DNA of 64,000 bases from an uncultured Spirochaetaceae bacterium (GCA_902789325.1 CADANN010000021.1:1-64000); one strand, 5' to 3'. Positions 34,171 to 43,288 are shown, numbered from the stretch's first letter. Notes: generated by a model not told the origin, from the sequence alone. Translations and numbers: made by a program.

Positions 34171-35552
34171 AACTCATTTCCAGGGAAACGAGGAATCATA
34201 TCTGTTGCCTTTTTGATTTCTGCATCGCTTGGGATGTAGTCGCCCATTTCGCCGTCGTTGAAGGCCTTGTAAGCATACATATCAAAGTAGCCGGTACCTG
34301 TAAGACCAAAGACAATGTTCTTAGCCTCACCAGTTTCCTTGCACTTAAGAGCCTCATCAATTGCAACACGAATTGCGTGGCTGCTTTCCGGAGCAGGAAG
34401 AATACCTTCGATGCGGGCAAAATCTTCTGCGGCCTGGAAAACTGAAGTCTGTTCTACTGAGCGGGCCTCGAGTAAGCCCTGGTCATAAAGCTCACTTACA
34501 ATGCTGCTCATTCCGTGGTAGCGGAGGCCACCGGCGTGACTTGCAGAAGGCATAAAGCCGCTTCCTAAAGTATACATTTTCTGAAGAGGGCAAACCTTAC
34601 CTGTGTCACAATAGTCATAAGCATAAACACCGCGGGTCAGGCTTGGGCAGGATGCAGGCTCAACCGCAATAATCTTATAATCAGCCTCTCCACGGAGCAT
34701 TTCGCCCGCAAATGGAGAAATCAAACCGCCGAGGTTACTTCCACCGCCCGCACAGCCAATAATAATGTCTGCCTTAACTCCGTATTTGTCGAGGGCAGTT
34801 TTTGTTTCGAGACCAATCACACTCTGGTGCAGCAAAACTTGATTCAAAACAGAACCAAGCACATAGCGGTAACCTTCGTGAGTTGTTGCGTGCTCTACGG
34901 CCTCGGAAATTGCACAGCCTAGTGAGCCGTTAGTTCCCGGGAACTCGGCATTTATGCGGCGACCAACCTCTGTATTCATAGAAGGAGAAGGAGTTACGTT
35001 TGCTCCGTATGTGCGGATTACTTCGCGACGGAAAGGCTTCTGCTCATAAGAGCACTTTACCATATAAACAACACAGTCCAGTCCAAAGTAAGAGCTTGCC
35101 ATAGAAAGGGCTGTTCCCCACTGGCCGGCACCGGTCTCGGTTGTTACGCCTTTGAGGCCCTGCTTTTTAGCGTAGTAAGCCTGGGCAATGGCCGAGTTCA
35201 GTTTATGGCTACCTGATGTATTATTGCCTTCAAACTTGTAGTAAATGTGAGCCGGAGTTCCAAGCTTCTTTTCCAGACAGTAGGCACGAACAAGCGGTGC
35301 CGGGCGGTACATTTTATAGAAGTTTCTGATCTCTTCCGGGATTTCGATGTAAGCGTCGGTTTCGTTGAGTTCCTGGGCAACCAGCTCCTTACAGAAAACC
35401 TTTTCCAACTCTTCTGCGGTACAAGGCTTGTGAGTCTGAGGATTCAAAAGCGGAGCAGGCTTCTTTTTCATATCTGCACGGACGTTATACCAGGCTTTAG
35501 GCATCTCCGATTCTTCAAGATAAATTTTATAAGGAATTTCCTTTTCTGCCAT
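34167..35552 (-). CDS. trpB: TrpB2-type tryptophan synthase beta chain
   Basis: A 461-residue PLP enzyme joining indole to serine. The PLP lysine is in NTSGSHKLNSAIAQA near residue 115, followed by TETGAGQWGTALS and the phosphate-binding GCAGGGSNLGG near 268. The longer length, the N-terminal extension (YKIYLEESEMPKAWYNVRAD) and the absence of trpA nearby place it in the TrpB2 group, which can work alone on free indole. Its own promoter has two matching palindromes. The neighbouring iorAB genes also handle indole-type substrates. Confidence 0.92.
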   Translation of the reverse strand: MAEKEIPYKIYLEESEMPKAWYNVRADMKKKPAPLLNPQTHKPCTAEELEKVFCKELVAQELNETDAYIEIPEEIRNFYKMYRPAPLVRAYCLEKKLGTPAHIYYKFEGNNTSGSHKLNSAIAQAYYAKKQGLKGVTTETGAGQWGTALSMASSYFGLDCVVYMVKCSYEQKPFRREVIRTYGANVTPSPSMNTEVGRRINAEFPGTNGSLGCAISEAVEHATTHEGYRYVLGSVLNQVLLHQSVIGLETKTALDKYGVKADIIIGCAGGGSNLGGLISPFAGEMLRGEADYKIIAVEPASCPSLTRGVYAYDYCDTGKVCPLQKMYTLGSGFMPSASHAGGLRYHGMSSIVSELYDQGLLEARSVEQTSVFQAAEDFARIEGILPAPESSHAIRVAIDEALKCKETGEAKNIVFGLTGTGYFDMYAYKAFNDGEMGDYIPSDAEIKKATDMIPRFPGNEF

Positions 35553-35592
35553 AATATAACCTCCGTTGGCACTTTTTTTGAGAAAACCGAAT

Positions 35593-35610
35593 GTTTCTTT
35601 TTACAGAAAC
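35593..35610. promoter_or_regulatory. trpB2 operator-like palindrome, leader copy
   Basis: GTTTCT-TTTTAC-AGAAAC, a perfect 6+6 inverted repeat downstream of the predicted start site near 35618 (minus strand). It has the same arm sequence and spacing as the -35 copy 50 bp away. Confidence 0.5.
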
Positions 35611-35624
35611 AAATAACAAGTTGT

Positions 35625-35660
35625 AATATATAACAGGAAATTATTTCTGTCAATAGAAAC
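35625..35660 (-). promoter_or_regulatory. trpB2 promoter with overlapping operator-like palindrome
   Basis: On the minus strand TTGACA (35648-35653), 17 bp, TATATT (35625-35630). ATTTCT-GTCAAT-AGAAAC (35643-35660, plus strand) covers the -35 hexamer, so a bound protein would block RNA polymerase. Confidence 0.6.
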
Positions 35661-35720
35661 ATTAAAATAACACCGGAGGGCGCAGGGAGTTGCGCAGTCT
35701 GAGATAGTCAAATCACTTCC

Positions 35721-37559
35721 CTACCACTTCATTCTATCCACAAGCTGAATAGAAGCCGCACGTTTTCCTTCTGTCTCAAAAATAAGGATTTCATTCTTAC
35801 CATGCTTCAAAAGCGGCCCCGGAATGTACAGAGTTTTTTGCGGCCCCTTGTCCCAGAATCGGCCAATATTAAATCCGTTCACCCAGACGCAGCCTTTACC
35901 CCAGCCCTTAAAATCAAGGTATGTATCAGTGTAAGTACCCTCTTCAAAATCCGCATCAAAATCGAACTTAAAGAAGGCAGGATTTGCGCTGGTGGTTGAG
36001 TCAGTCGCCCCCACATCACATACAGTCTTCCACTCACCTTTTTCGCATAAGGCTGACATCTGTTTTTCATCCAGTGGAAGTGTAAAAATCTCCCATCCAA
36101 AATGAGAATGACCGTTTACAAGTACATCATCTGTAATTCCCTTTCGCTGGTCCATCAAGCGATGACCAAAGTTTACACGTCCAAGATTTTCAACTAAGAA
36201 ATCAAGCTGCGCTCCGGCCTCTGTCGGGAACTTCCACTCTTTTCCTTCTTTATAATTGAATGGCCACACTCCGTGCCCTTCTGAACAAATCTCTGTGTCA
36301 AAAGCAGTTACAACCTTTGTGCCATCAGCAAAAATCTGAACACGGTCGGCACATTTTTTGAACATCACGTTCTTGGCAATTTCGCTTTCCCCAAGTTTTG
36401 TTCTATATAATATATATCCGGTATTCTGGCCAGCCTGTTCCATAGAAAGAGGATAAACTGATTTCGAGCCGGTCCCGCACATCACATCTAGATTCTCAAA
36501 CAATCCGGCGCTCTCTGTCCAGCAAACTTCACCATAAGCGCGTCGCTCAATCTTTGTGCTGAAATCAACCTCCGGCACAGCCCTATATTTTTTCAAAATC
36601 TCGCGGAAGGCCTGGTACTTCTTTGTCATTCTGCCGTCTTCACTAAGTGGTGCATCGTAATCATAAGAAGTAGTATCCGGCGTGAGTTTTCCATAATAGT
36701 TGGAACCATTCATAAAGCCAAAATTGGTGCCGCCATGGAACATGTAAATATTTATATTGTGCCCGTTTTTGATTGTGTACTCATAATCTTTTTTATTCAT
36801 ACTGAGCACAGAGCGCATTTTAATTTTATTGCCCCAGGCATCAAACCAGCCAGCCCAGAACTCCATGCACATAAGTGGCCCTTTCTTTGCCATCTGAGGT
36901 TCCATAACCTTAAACTGTTTTTCACAATTAGAACCGAAGTTTCCGGTAGGAAGTGCACCTTCAAGCTGACCAGTTTTAAAAGCCGCACCCCACGGTCCGT
37001 CGCTGGTAACAAAAGGAACAGTCACACCAAGCTCGCGCATAGTGTCGGCAAGAAACTTCATATAAGCCTTGTCATCACCATAGTAGCCGTACTCATTTTC
37101 AATCTGCATCAAAATGATTTTTCCACCATGATCAATCTGATATGGTAAAAGCTTTGGAAGCAGAACTTCATAATAGTCGCGCACATGCTTCATAAAAGGC
37201 TCGTAAGAGCAGCGAGGTCTCATTTCAGGCTCAGCCAGCAGCCAGGCAGGAAGTCCGCCCCATTCCCATTCGGCGCAAATAAAAGGAGCCGGTCGAATAA
37301 TCACATAAAGTCCAAGCTCCTGCGCTATCTCAATAAATCGGCAGACATCGCGCTGTCCGTCCCACAAAAACTCGCCCTTCTTAGGCTCATGAAAGTTCCA
37401 CGGAATATAAGTTTCTACAGTGTTGCAGCCCATATTCTTCAGTTTTTCGAGGCGGTCTCTCCAATACTCAGGCACAACACGAAAATAATGAATCGCCCCG
37501 GAAATAATCTGCAAAGGCTTGTCATCTAAATAAAATTTATCTTCAATCTTAAAAATCAT
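35721..37559 (-). CDS. GH35 beta-galactosidase
   Basis: A 612-residue glycoside hydrolase cleaving terminal beta-galactose. The TIM barrel shows SGAIHYFRVVPEYWRDRLEKLKNMG at 20-44, ETYIPWNFHEPKKG, RPAPFICAEWEWGGLPAWLL, acid/base QIENEYG near 153 and nucleophile CMEFWAGWFD near 232. Beta-sandwich domains follow, and VWVNGFNIGRFW closes the protein. No signal peptide, so it acts on imported oligosaccharides. It has a strong promoter ending eight bases before the ATG and no Shine-Dalgarno. Confidence 0.93.
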   Translation of the reverse strand: MIFKIEDKFYLDDKPLQIISGAIHYFRVVPEYWRDRLEKLKNMGCNTVETYIPWNFHEPKKGEFLWDGQRDVCRFIEIAQELGLYVIIRPAPFICAEWEWGGLPAWLLAEPEMRPRCSYEPFMKHVRDYYEVLLPKLLPYQIDHGGKIILMQIENEYGYYGDDKAYMKFLADTMRELGVTVPFVTSDGPWGAAFKTGQLEGALPTGNFGSNCEKQFKVMEPQMAKKGPLMCMEFWAGWFDAWGNKIKMRSVLSMNKKDYEYTIKNGHNINIYMFHGGTNFGFMNGSNYYGKLTPDTTSYDYDAPLSEDGRMTKKYQAFREILKKYRAVPEVDFSTKIERRAYGEVCWTESAGLFENLDVMCGTGSKSVYPLSMEQAGQNTGYILYRTKLGESEIAKNVMFKKCADRVQIFADGTKVVTAFDTEICSEGHGVWPFNYKEGKEWKFPTEAGAQLDFLVENLGRVNFGHRLMDQRKGITDDVLVNGHSHFGWEIFTLPLDEKQMSALCEKGEWKTVCDVGATDSTTSANPAFFKFDFDADFEEGTYTDTYLDFKGWGKGCVWVNGFNIGRFWDKGPQKTLYIPGPLLKHGKNEILIFETEGKRAASIQLVDRMKW

Positions 37560-37567
37560 AACAATCC

Positions 37568-37596
37568 ATTATATCATTTTCTCAATCTACAATCAA
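37568..37596 (-). promoter_or_regulatory. GH35 promoter, near-leaderless
   Basis: On the minus strand TTGATT (37591-37596), 17 bp, TATAAT (37568-37573), eight bases, ATG 37559. The predicted leader is only 1-2 nt. Confidence 0.65.
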
Positions 37597-37671
37597 AGTG
37601 TAATACTTTTCTTTTTCTCCTTTATGATTTATAATTTTCTTTAGTATAATTAAATAAATCGAGGAAAAACT

Positions 37672-39315
37672 ATGCCTATCACAAAATATCTGGAAAGCAA
37701 CGCAGAAAAATATGCTAATGACTGCGCTCTTGTAGAATTAAACCCTGAAGTAAAAGATACCCGCCGAATGACCTGGAAGGAATTCGACCTTACTCAGCCA
37801 GAGCCAAATCTGCCTTACCGCCGCGAAATCAGCTGGCGCATTTTTAACGAAAAGGCAAACCGCTGTGCCCACTACCTGCTTGAACGTGGTGTTCGCAAAG
37901 GCGACAAAGTTGGTATCCTTCTTATGAACTGCCTTGAATGGCTTCCAATCTATTTTGGTATCTTGAAGACAGGAGCTCTCGCTGTACCTCTCAACTTCCG
38001 CTATGCATCTGATGAAATTGATTACTGTCTCAACCTTGCAGACATCTCTGTACTTTTCTTTGGGCCAGAATTTATCGGCCGTCTCGAAACAATCTCTGAA
38101 AAAATCATGAACCGCCGCCTTCTTATTTACGTTGGCGAAGGTCTTACTCCTACTTTCTCTGAAAACTACATTTCGTCTGTAATGAACTATTCTTCAGAAA
38201 ACCTGAACATTGAACTCACAGATGATGATGAAGCTGCTATCTACTTCAGCTCGGGAACAACAGGATTCCCTAAAGCTATTTTGCACAAACACCGAGCTCT
38301 CATGCACTCGGCTGCCGTAGAACAGCAGCACCACGGACAGACAAAAGATGATGTATTCCTTTGTATTCCACCTCTCTACCACACAGGTGCAAAAATGCAC
38401 TGGTTCGGTTCGCTGATTTCCGGAAGCAAGGCTGTACTTCTTCGCGGAACAAAACCAGAAATCGTACTCAAGGCAGTTTCTGATGAAAGATGTACTATTG
38501 TATGGCTTCTTGTACCTTGGGCACAGGATATTCTTGATTCGCTCGACCGCGGCGACCTTAAGATTTCAGACTTCCACCTTGATCAGTGGCGCCTCATGCA
38601 CATAGGTGCTCAGCCAGTTCCAAAGAAGCTTATCGAAGACTGGAAAAAATACTTCCCACACCACGACTACGACACAAACTACGGACTTTCAGAATCTATC
38701 GGACCTGGTTGTGTACACCTGGGCGTTGGCAACGACCACAAAATCGGTGCAATCGGTATTCCTGGCTACGGCTGGAAAGTTAAGATTGTTGATGAAAACC
38801 GCAAGGAAGTTAAACAGGGCGATGTTGGTGAACTTGCTGTATTTGGTCCTGGTGTAATGGTTTGCTACTATAAAAATCCAGAAGCTACTGCTGAAGTTAT
38901 GGATGATGAAGGCTGGCTCTACACAGGTGATATGGCAATGATGGATCCAGATGGATTTATCTACCTTGTAGACCGCAAAAAGGACGTTATCATCACTGGT
39001 GGTGAAAACCTCTACCCTGTTCAGATTGAAGACTTCCTCCACAAAATGGAAGCAGTTAAAGATGTTGCCGTTATTGGTTTGGCTGATAAGCGCCTGGGCG
39101 AAATCGCTGCTGCAATTATCGAGATTAAACAGGGCTATACTTGTACCGAAGAAGATGTAAACAACTTCTGTTTGGAACTGCCAAAGTACAAACGTCCTCG
39201 CAAAATCATCTTTGCACCAGTACCACGCAACCCAACCGGTAAAATCGAAAAGCCAAAGCTGCGCGAAATGTACCGCACCGAAGACCCATTCAAAGTAATG
39301 CAGGCTGATTCATAG
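37672..39315 (+). CDS. AMP-forming acyl-CoA synthetase/ligase
   Basis: A 547-residue ANL-superfamily enzyme that activates a carboxylic acid to an acyl-CoA through an acyl-adenylate. The ATP-binding signature YFSSGTTGFPKAILHKH is near residue 190, NYGLSESIGPG near 340, GWLYTGDMAMMDPDG near 420, DRKKDVIITGGENLYP near 440 and the catalytic Lys in NPTGKIEKP near 525. GAGG precedes the ATG. The acid substrate is unknown; a short-, medium- or aryl-acid is possible, and aryl acids would connect with iorAB upstream. Confidence 0.88.
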   Translation: MPITKYLESNAEKYANDCALVELNPEVKDTRRMTWKEFDLTQPEPNLPYRREISWRIFNEKANRCAHYLLERGVRKGDKVGILLMNCLEWLPIYFGILKTGALAVPLNFRYASDEIDYCLNLADISVLFFGPEFIGRLETISEKIMNRRLLIYVGEGLTPTFSENYISSVMNYSSENLNIELTDDDEAAIYFSSGTTGFPKAILHKHRALMHSAAVEQQHHGQTKDDVFLCIPPLYHTGAKMHWFGSLISGSKAVLLRGTKPEIVLKAVSDERCTIVWLLVPWAQDILDSLDRGDLKISDFHLDQWRLMHIGAQPVPKKLIEDWKKYFPHHDYDTNYGLSESIGPGCVHLGVGNDHKIGAIGIPGYGWKVKIVDENRKEVKQGDVGELAVFGPGVMVCYYKNPEATAEVMDDEGWLYTGDMAMMDPDGFIYLVDRKKDVIITGGENLYPVQIEDFLHKMEAVKDVAVIGLADKRLGEIAAAIIEIKQGYTCTEEDVNNFCLELPKYKRPRKIIFAPVPRNPTGKIEKPKLREMYRTEDPFKVMQADS

Positions 39316-39404
39316 GCAGATTCGTAAAATAAAACTTTACAATTGCTAAATCCATGTTATAATTAAATATACTAAGAAAATATGTTTGGTGAGGAGACTT
39401 GAAT

Positions 39405-39563
39405 ATGGAAAGAATGCAATGTGATAACTGCGGACATGTATATGATAAAGATGAAGGCGATCCAAAAAACAACGTAGCTCCAGGAACTGCTTGGGCAGAT
39501 GTTCCAGCAGATTACAAGTGTCCTGAATGTGGAGCTGGAAAGGACAAGTTCATTATTGAATAG
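39405..39563 (+). CDS. Rubredoxin
   Basis: A 52-residue iron protein. Two Cys pairs bind one iron: CDNCG near residues 6-9 and CPECG near 39-42, with the family's YDKDEGDP and GTAWADVPADYKCPECG segments. It transfers single electrons in anaerobes, often to oxygen-reducing or reactive-oxygen-removing enzymes. GAGGAG lies upstream of the ATG. It is followed directly by a strong terminator. Confidence 0.93.
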   Translation: MERMQCDNCGHVYDKDEGDPKNNVAPGTAWADVPADYKCPECGAGKDKFIIE

Positions 39564-39598
39564 AGATAAATCTTACGGATTTATATAAATTAGGGGGA

Positions 39599-39630
39599 AA
39601 AGAGCGTTCCGCAAGGAGCGCTCTTTTTTT
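39599..39630 (+). terminator. Rho-independent terminator after rubredoxin
   Basis: GAGCGTTCC-GCAA-GGAGCGCTC, a GNRA-capped stem with one G-U pair, followed by seven or more T. It separates the rubredoxin gene from the convergent DUF456 gene. Confidence 0.9.
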
Positions 39631-40120
39631 ATCGGAAAAACGAAATCACAAAAACCCATATAAAGCCAAGTACGGTAATCATCTTAAGTCCAGTGCCAAG
39701 CAAAAAGCCCATAAAAGCCCCAAATGCTGCCTTAAAAACACCTTCGTTCCGGCCTTCTTTGTTAATAAACTCGCCAATCAATGCACCAAAAAACGGTCCA
39801 AGGATAATACCCCACGGCCCTGTAAAAAAGCCTACAATCAACCCGATTGTAGCCCCGGTCGTAGCATATTTACTGCCACCAAATTTCTTAGTCATTGTAA
39901 CCGGGAATATGTTATCAACAATAGAAACTACAACCGCAATTACAGCCGTAATAATCAGACACAAAAGCGAAATATCAGTATATTCAGAAAAATAAGCAGC
40001 AAGCAGTCCAGCCCAGGCAAGCGGCGCACCCGGCAAAACAGGGACAAAGGTTCCCAAAAAGCCGACCAGCAATAAAACACCTGCAACAATACATAAAATT
40101 ACACTGATTCCTGCACTCAT
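39629..40120 (-). CDS. DUF456-family membrane protein
   Basis: A 163-residue inner-membrane protein with about five membrane segments. It fits DUF456: GFLGTFVPVLPGAPLAWAGLLAAYF near residues 20-45 and GATIGLIVGFFTGPWGIILGPFFGALIGE. Function is unknown. Its ATG overlaps the stop of the HD-GYP gene (ATGA), so both are coupled. Confidence 0.8.
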   Translation of the reverse strand: MSAGISVILCIVAGVLLLVGFLGTFVPVLPGAPLAWAGLLAAYFSEYTDISLLCLIITAVIAVVVSIVDNIFPVTMTKKFGGSKYATTGATIGLIVGFFTGPWGIILGPFFGALIGEFINKEGRNEGVFKAAFGAFMGFLLGTGLKMITVLGFIWVFVISFFR

Positions 40121-41556
40121 TTTTCTTTTCCTTTTAATTTAAACTTTTTCAGTTCCGGATGATATTTCTGCCATAATTCAAGATTATCAGCAAAATCAGC
40201 AGCCTCATAAGTCTTAAAATCACGGTCTATGATAATAATATCATCTTTAAGACCAAGAACAGCATCTGCAATACATGGTTCAAACAAAGTTCCTTTACCT
40301 TCTTCGAATATCTTCATAGCCTCTTCAACAGTTATAGGATCTTTATAAAGACGAGGACTAATCAAAGCATCCAGGACATCAGCAGCTGCCATAACACGGG
40401 CACAAAGAGGAATGCTTAATCCGGAAATTCCATAAGGATAACCACTGCCATCCCACCTTTCATGATGATAGAGGGCCATTTCCTTTGCAATTACATTAAA
40501 TCTTCCTTCATCTACAGGAGGCAGGGCTTCAAGAAGCTTTCGACCTTCCATAGGATGATTTTTCATTATCTGATATTCTTCATCAGTATATTTACCAACT
40601 TTGTTTACAATACTCTGAGGAATGCGGGCTTTTCCAATATCGTGCAAAAGGGCCGAATGCATAAACTGTTGAATTTTTTCATCAGTAAGTTCTTCTACAT
40701 AGTGACCTTCTGCTCGAAGTTTTTTACAGATTTCTTCAACATATTTACCAGCATGATAGTTATGCTGAACACCAAACAAATCAAAATTTCCAAAACACTT
40801 AACACCAAACTCAATTACTCTATGAAGATTTTCTGTAAGACCTGCATTTCTGGAATTTAATTCGGAATTAAGTTTTTCAATATATTCATTTTTTTCCTGA
40901 AGCTCTTTATTCGTATTAAACTGTTCCAGAGTTTTTTCATTCAAACGCTTATAAGCACCATCTTTATCGGCATTAATGGACATAAGACGGCGGAAAGTTG
41001 CATATGTTCTTTTAGAAAGAAAATCAGTTACCAGAAATACAAAAATAAATTCAATTATTACACCCGGAACATTTTCTACAAACCAGCGTAAAGGACTTTT
41101 TATCCCGTTAATAACAATTGTTACCGCAGAAGAACGCAGCCAATATGCAAGTAAAGTCAAAAGAAAGTTGATTATTGTAGTGATTCTTGTGAGCCTTCGG
41201 TTATAGTAAAAACAACTTATAAAAGGTGCAAATGCCCATGAAATTGTAATGACAATAACGCCCTTCATTCCAAGCAAAAATACAAAACCTGAAATTGCAA
41301 TCAGGCCTAGATACATAGAAACATATTGAACAGTCTTACTTAAACTTCTATTTAATATGCGGCAGACAGTGGCAACTATTTGTGTATAGACAAAAACGAT
41401 AATTGCATAGCTGGTAGGAACATACCAGACACCGACATAAGTGAGAAGAATAAAAAGAATAGGGACCATGCTCGCATGAAAAAGAATTTTATCTATTGTT
41501 TTATTGATATTTACAATATTTTCGATAAAAAAAGAATCTTCTTCAGTAATAGGCAT
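40117..41556 (-). CDS. Membrane HD-GYP-type phosphodiesterase
   Basis: A 479-residue protein with six to seven N-terminal membrane segments (about 20-195) and a coiled-coil (205-245). An HD-GYP domain follows: LHDIGKARIPQSIVNK near 310, MKNHPMEGRKLLEALP, HHERWDGSGYPYGISGLSIPLCARVMAAADVLDAL near 360-395. The HD pair and the GYP triad are both present, so it probably hydrolyses c-di-GMP. AAGGAG is close upstream of the ATG. A matching GGDEF protein is at 17287-18342. Confidence 0.85.
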   Translation of the reverse strand: MPITEEDSFFIENIVNINKTIDKILFHASMVPILFILLTYVGVWYVPTSYAIIVFVYTQIVATVCRILNRSLSKTVQYVSMYLGLIAISGFVFLLGMKGVIVITISWAFAPFISCFYYNRRLTRITTIINFLLTLLAYWLRSSAVTIVINGIKSPLRWFVENVPGVIIEFIFVFLVTDFLSKRTYATFRRLMSINADKDGAYKRLNEKTLEQFNTNKELQEKNEYIEKLNSELNSRNAGLTENLHRVIEFGVKCFGNFDLFGVQHNYHAGKYVEEICKKLRAEGHYVEELTDEKIQQFMHSALLHDIGKARIPQSIVNKVGKYTDEEYQIMKNHPMEGRKLLEALPPVDEGRFNVIAKEMALYHHERWDGSGYPYGISGLSIPLCARVMAAADVLDALISPRLYKDPITVEEAMKIFEEGKGTLFEPCIADAVLGLKDDIIIIDRDFKTYEAADFADNLELWQKYHPELKKFKLKGKEK

Positions 41557-41614
41557 AAAAACTCCTTATGAAACCTTTACTCATCCGTCTATTACTTTTT
41601 GAACTTATCCTTTT

Positions 41615-41643
41615 ATTATAACACAGGAAAAACGTTTTCGCAA
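41615..41643 (-). promoter_or_regulatory. HD-GYP gene promoter with AACGTT operator-like site
   Basis: On the minus strand TTGCGA (41638-41643), 17 bp, TATAAT (41615-41620). The perfect 10-bp palindrome AAAACGTTTT (41629-41638) lies in the spacer. It shares its core with the sites at 21500 and 22988. Confidence 0.45.
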
Positions 41644-41770
41644 ATCATAACTGGTGACTCTAAATAATTTCCAAATAATGTCACCATTGAATTAATACAA
41701 ATACTTCTATATACTGAAACTATACTTAAAATATTGCGCACTACTTAAGGACGCAAAGGAGAAAAGGAAA

Positions 41771-42643
41771 ATGGACAAATTAAAAATTTTACTTGCCAAG
41801 GGCAGAATCTACGAGTCAGTTTATGAACTTTTGAGCGACGTAGGTATATCAATCCATCTTCCAGACCGCACCTACTTCCCTACTACAAATCAGAAAGATC
41901 TTGCTTTTCAGGTTGTAAAGCCTCAGATTACAAGCCTTCTTCTTGCAAATAATAAAGCTGATGTAGGCTTTTCTGGAAAAGACTGGGTTTATGAAAATCA
42001 GGTAGAAAATGATGTTGTAGAAATTATGGATCTTGGATTTGATCCAGTACGCATTGTTGCCGCAATTCCAGAAGCACGCGATTTTGAAAAACTTCTTAAG
42101 GGACAGGTTACAATTGCAACTGAATATCAGACTTTGAGTAGCAAATGGGTAGAAGAAAAGAAAATCGACGGAACAATTTTCCGCACCTGGGGAACTTCAG
42201 AAGGATTTGTTCAGGACAACGATGATTCTATCGCACAGATTTTGATTGATAACACTTCTACTGGTTCTTCTCTCAAGGCAAACCGCCTCAAGATTGTAGA
42301 CACTCTTATGGAATCTTCTACAAGAATGTACGCAAGCAAGGCAGCAATGGAAGATCCTGAGAAAAAGCAGAAAATCATGGAGCTTAAAATGCTCTTTGAA
42401 ACCGTTTTGAATGCACGCAGCCGTGTAATGCTCGAAATGAACTGCGCCGAAGATAAGTTTGAAACTTTGATTAAGGGAATCCCAAGCATGAAGAGCCCTA
42501 CAGTTTCGCCACTTTTCGGAGGAAACGGCTATGCTATTAAGATTGCTGTAAAGAAGTCTGAAGTACCAACTCTCTTGCCAAAGCTCCAGAGCCTCGGTGC
42601 TACAGATATCGTAGAATATGAACTTAGAAAGGTGATGTTGTAA
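41771..42643 (+). CDS. hisG: ATP phosphoribosyltransferase, long form
   Basis: A 290-residue enzyme for the first step of histidine synthesis, ATP + PRPP to phosphoribosyl-ATP. It starts LKILLAKGRIYESVYELL; the DVGFSGKDWVYEN motif and the PRPP loop (IAQILIDNTSTGSSLKANRL) are visible. A C-terminal regulatory domain (residues 215-290) makes it the self-regulated long form that does not need HisZ. GGAG precedes the ATG. It overlaps hisB by one base (TAATG). Confidence 0.92.
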   Translation: MDKLKILLAKGRIYESVYELLSDVGISIHLPDRTYFPTTNQKDLAFQVVKPQITSLLLANNKADVGFSGKDWVYENQVENDVVEIMDLGFDPVRIVAAIPEARDFEKLLKGQVTIATEYQTLSSKWVEEKKIDGTIFRTWGTSEGFVQDNDDSIAQILIDNTSTGSSLKANRLKIVDTLMESSTRMYASKAAMEDPEKKQKIMELKMLFETVLNARSRVMLEMNCAEDKFETLIKGIPSMKSPTVSPLFGGNGYAIKIAVKKSEVPTLLPKLQSLGATDIVEYELRKVML

Positions 42644-43257
42644 TGAGAACCGCAACAGTAAAAAGAACAACTGGTGAAACACAAATTGAACTTACCTTGA
42701 ACCTTGACGGCACAGGTAAATATGATGTTGAAAATCCAATCGGCTTTTTCGACCACATGCTCCGCAGCTTCTGTAAGCACGGACTTTTTGATTTGAGTGG
42801 AAGCATTAAGGGCGACCTCAATGTAGACCAGCACCACACAATAGAAGATACTGGAATTGTACTTGGAGAATGCTTTAAGCAGGCTCTTGGCGACTGTGCC
42901 GGTATCTTCCGCAGCGGTTTCTTTATTTACCCTATGGACGAAACTCTCGCTCAGGCAGCTGTAGACTTTGGCGGCCGCCCATTCCTCGTTTGTAACTCAA
43001 ACCTTACCGGTATGCCTCTTGTAAGCGTACAGGATGGCAAGCGGGGCTCATTCCAGACAGACTGTTTTGAAGACTTCTGGCAGGGCTTTGCTAATGCTGC
43101 TTTATGCAACCTGCACATTGACGTTATAAGAGGTCGCAGCGATCACCACAAAATCGAAGCCTGCTTTAAGGCCGTAAGCCGCGCTATCCGCAGTGCAACA
43201 GAAATAGATGCTCGCCGCGGCGGCACCGTCCCAAGCACAAAGGGCGTGATTGTCTAA
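42643..43257 (+). CDS. hisB: Imidazoleglycerol-phosphate dehydratase
   Basis: A 204-residue manganese enzyme of histidine synthesis. Metal-binding motifs include FFDHMLRSFCKHG, DQHHTIEDTGIVLGE near residues 65-80 and GRSDHHKIEACFKA near 165. The length fits the single-domain HisB, so a separate phosphatase is needed; a HisK-type PHP protein is at 50557-51441. It overlaps hisG. The other his genes are not in the window. Confidence 0.95.
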   Translation: MRTATVKRTTGETQIELTLNLDGTGKYDVENPIGFFDHMLRSFCKHGLFDLSGSIKGDLNVDQHHTIEDTGIVLGECFKQALGDCAGIFRSGFFIYPMDETLAQAAVDFGGRPFLVCNSNLTGMPLVSVQDGKRGSFQTDCFEDFWQGFANAALCNLHIDVIRGRSDHHKIEACFKAVSRAIRSATEIDARRGGTVPSTKGVIV

Positions 43258-43260
43258 TAT

Positions 43261-43288
43261 GTCATTGTCGGGCTTGACCCGACAATCT
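43261..43288. repeat. Dispersed palindromic repeat, copy 6
   Basis: GTCATTGTCGGG-cttga-CCCGACAATCT, three bases after the hisB stop and just upstream of the SGNH ribosome site. In-frame translation of this element makes a false N-terminus for the next gene. Confidence 0.85.

Noticed and set aside
41557..41770. Possible histidine leader attenuator ahead of hisG
   Set aside because: No His-codon run and no terminator hairpin in the 214 bp; only an ordinary ribosome site.
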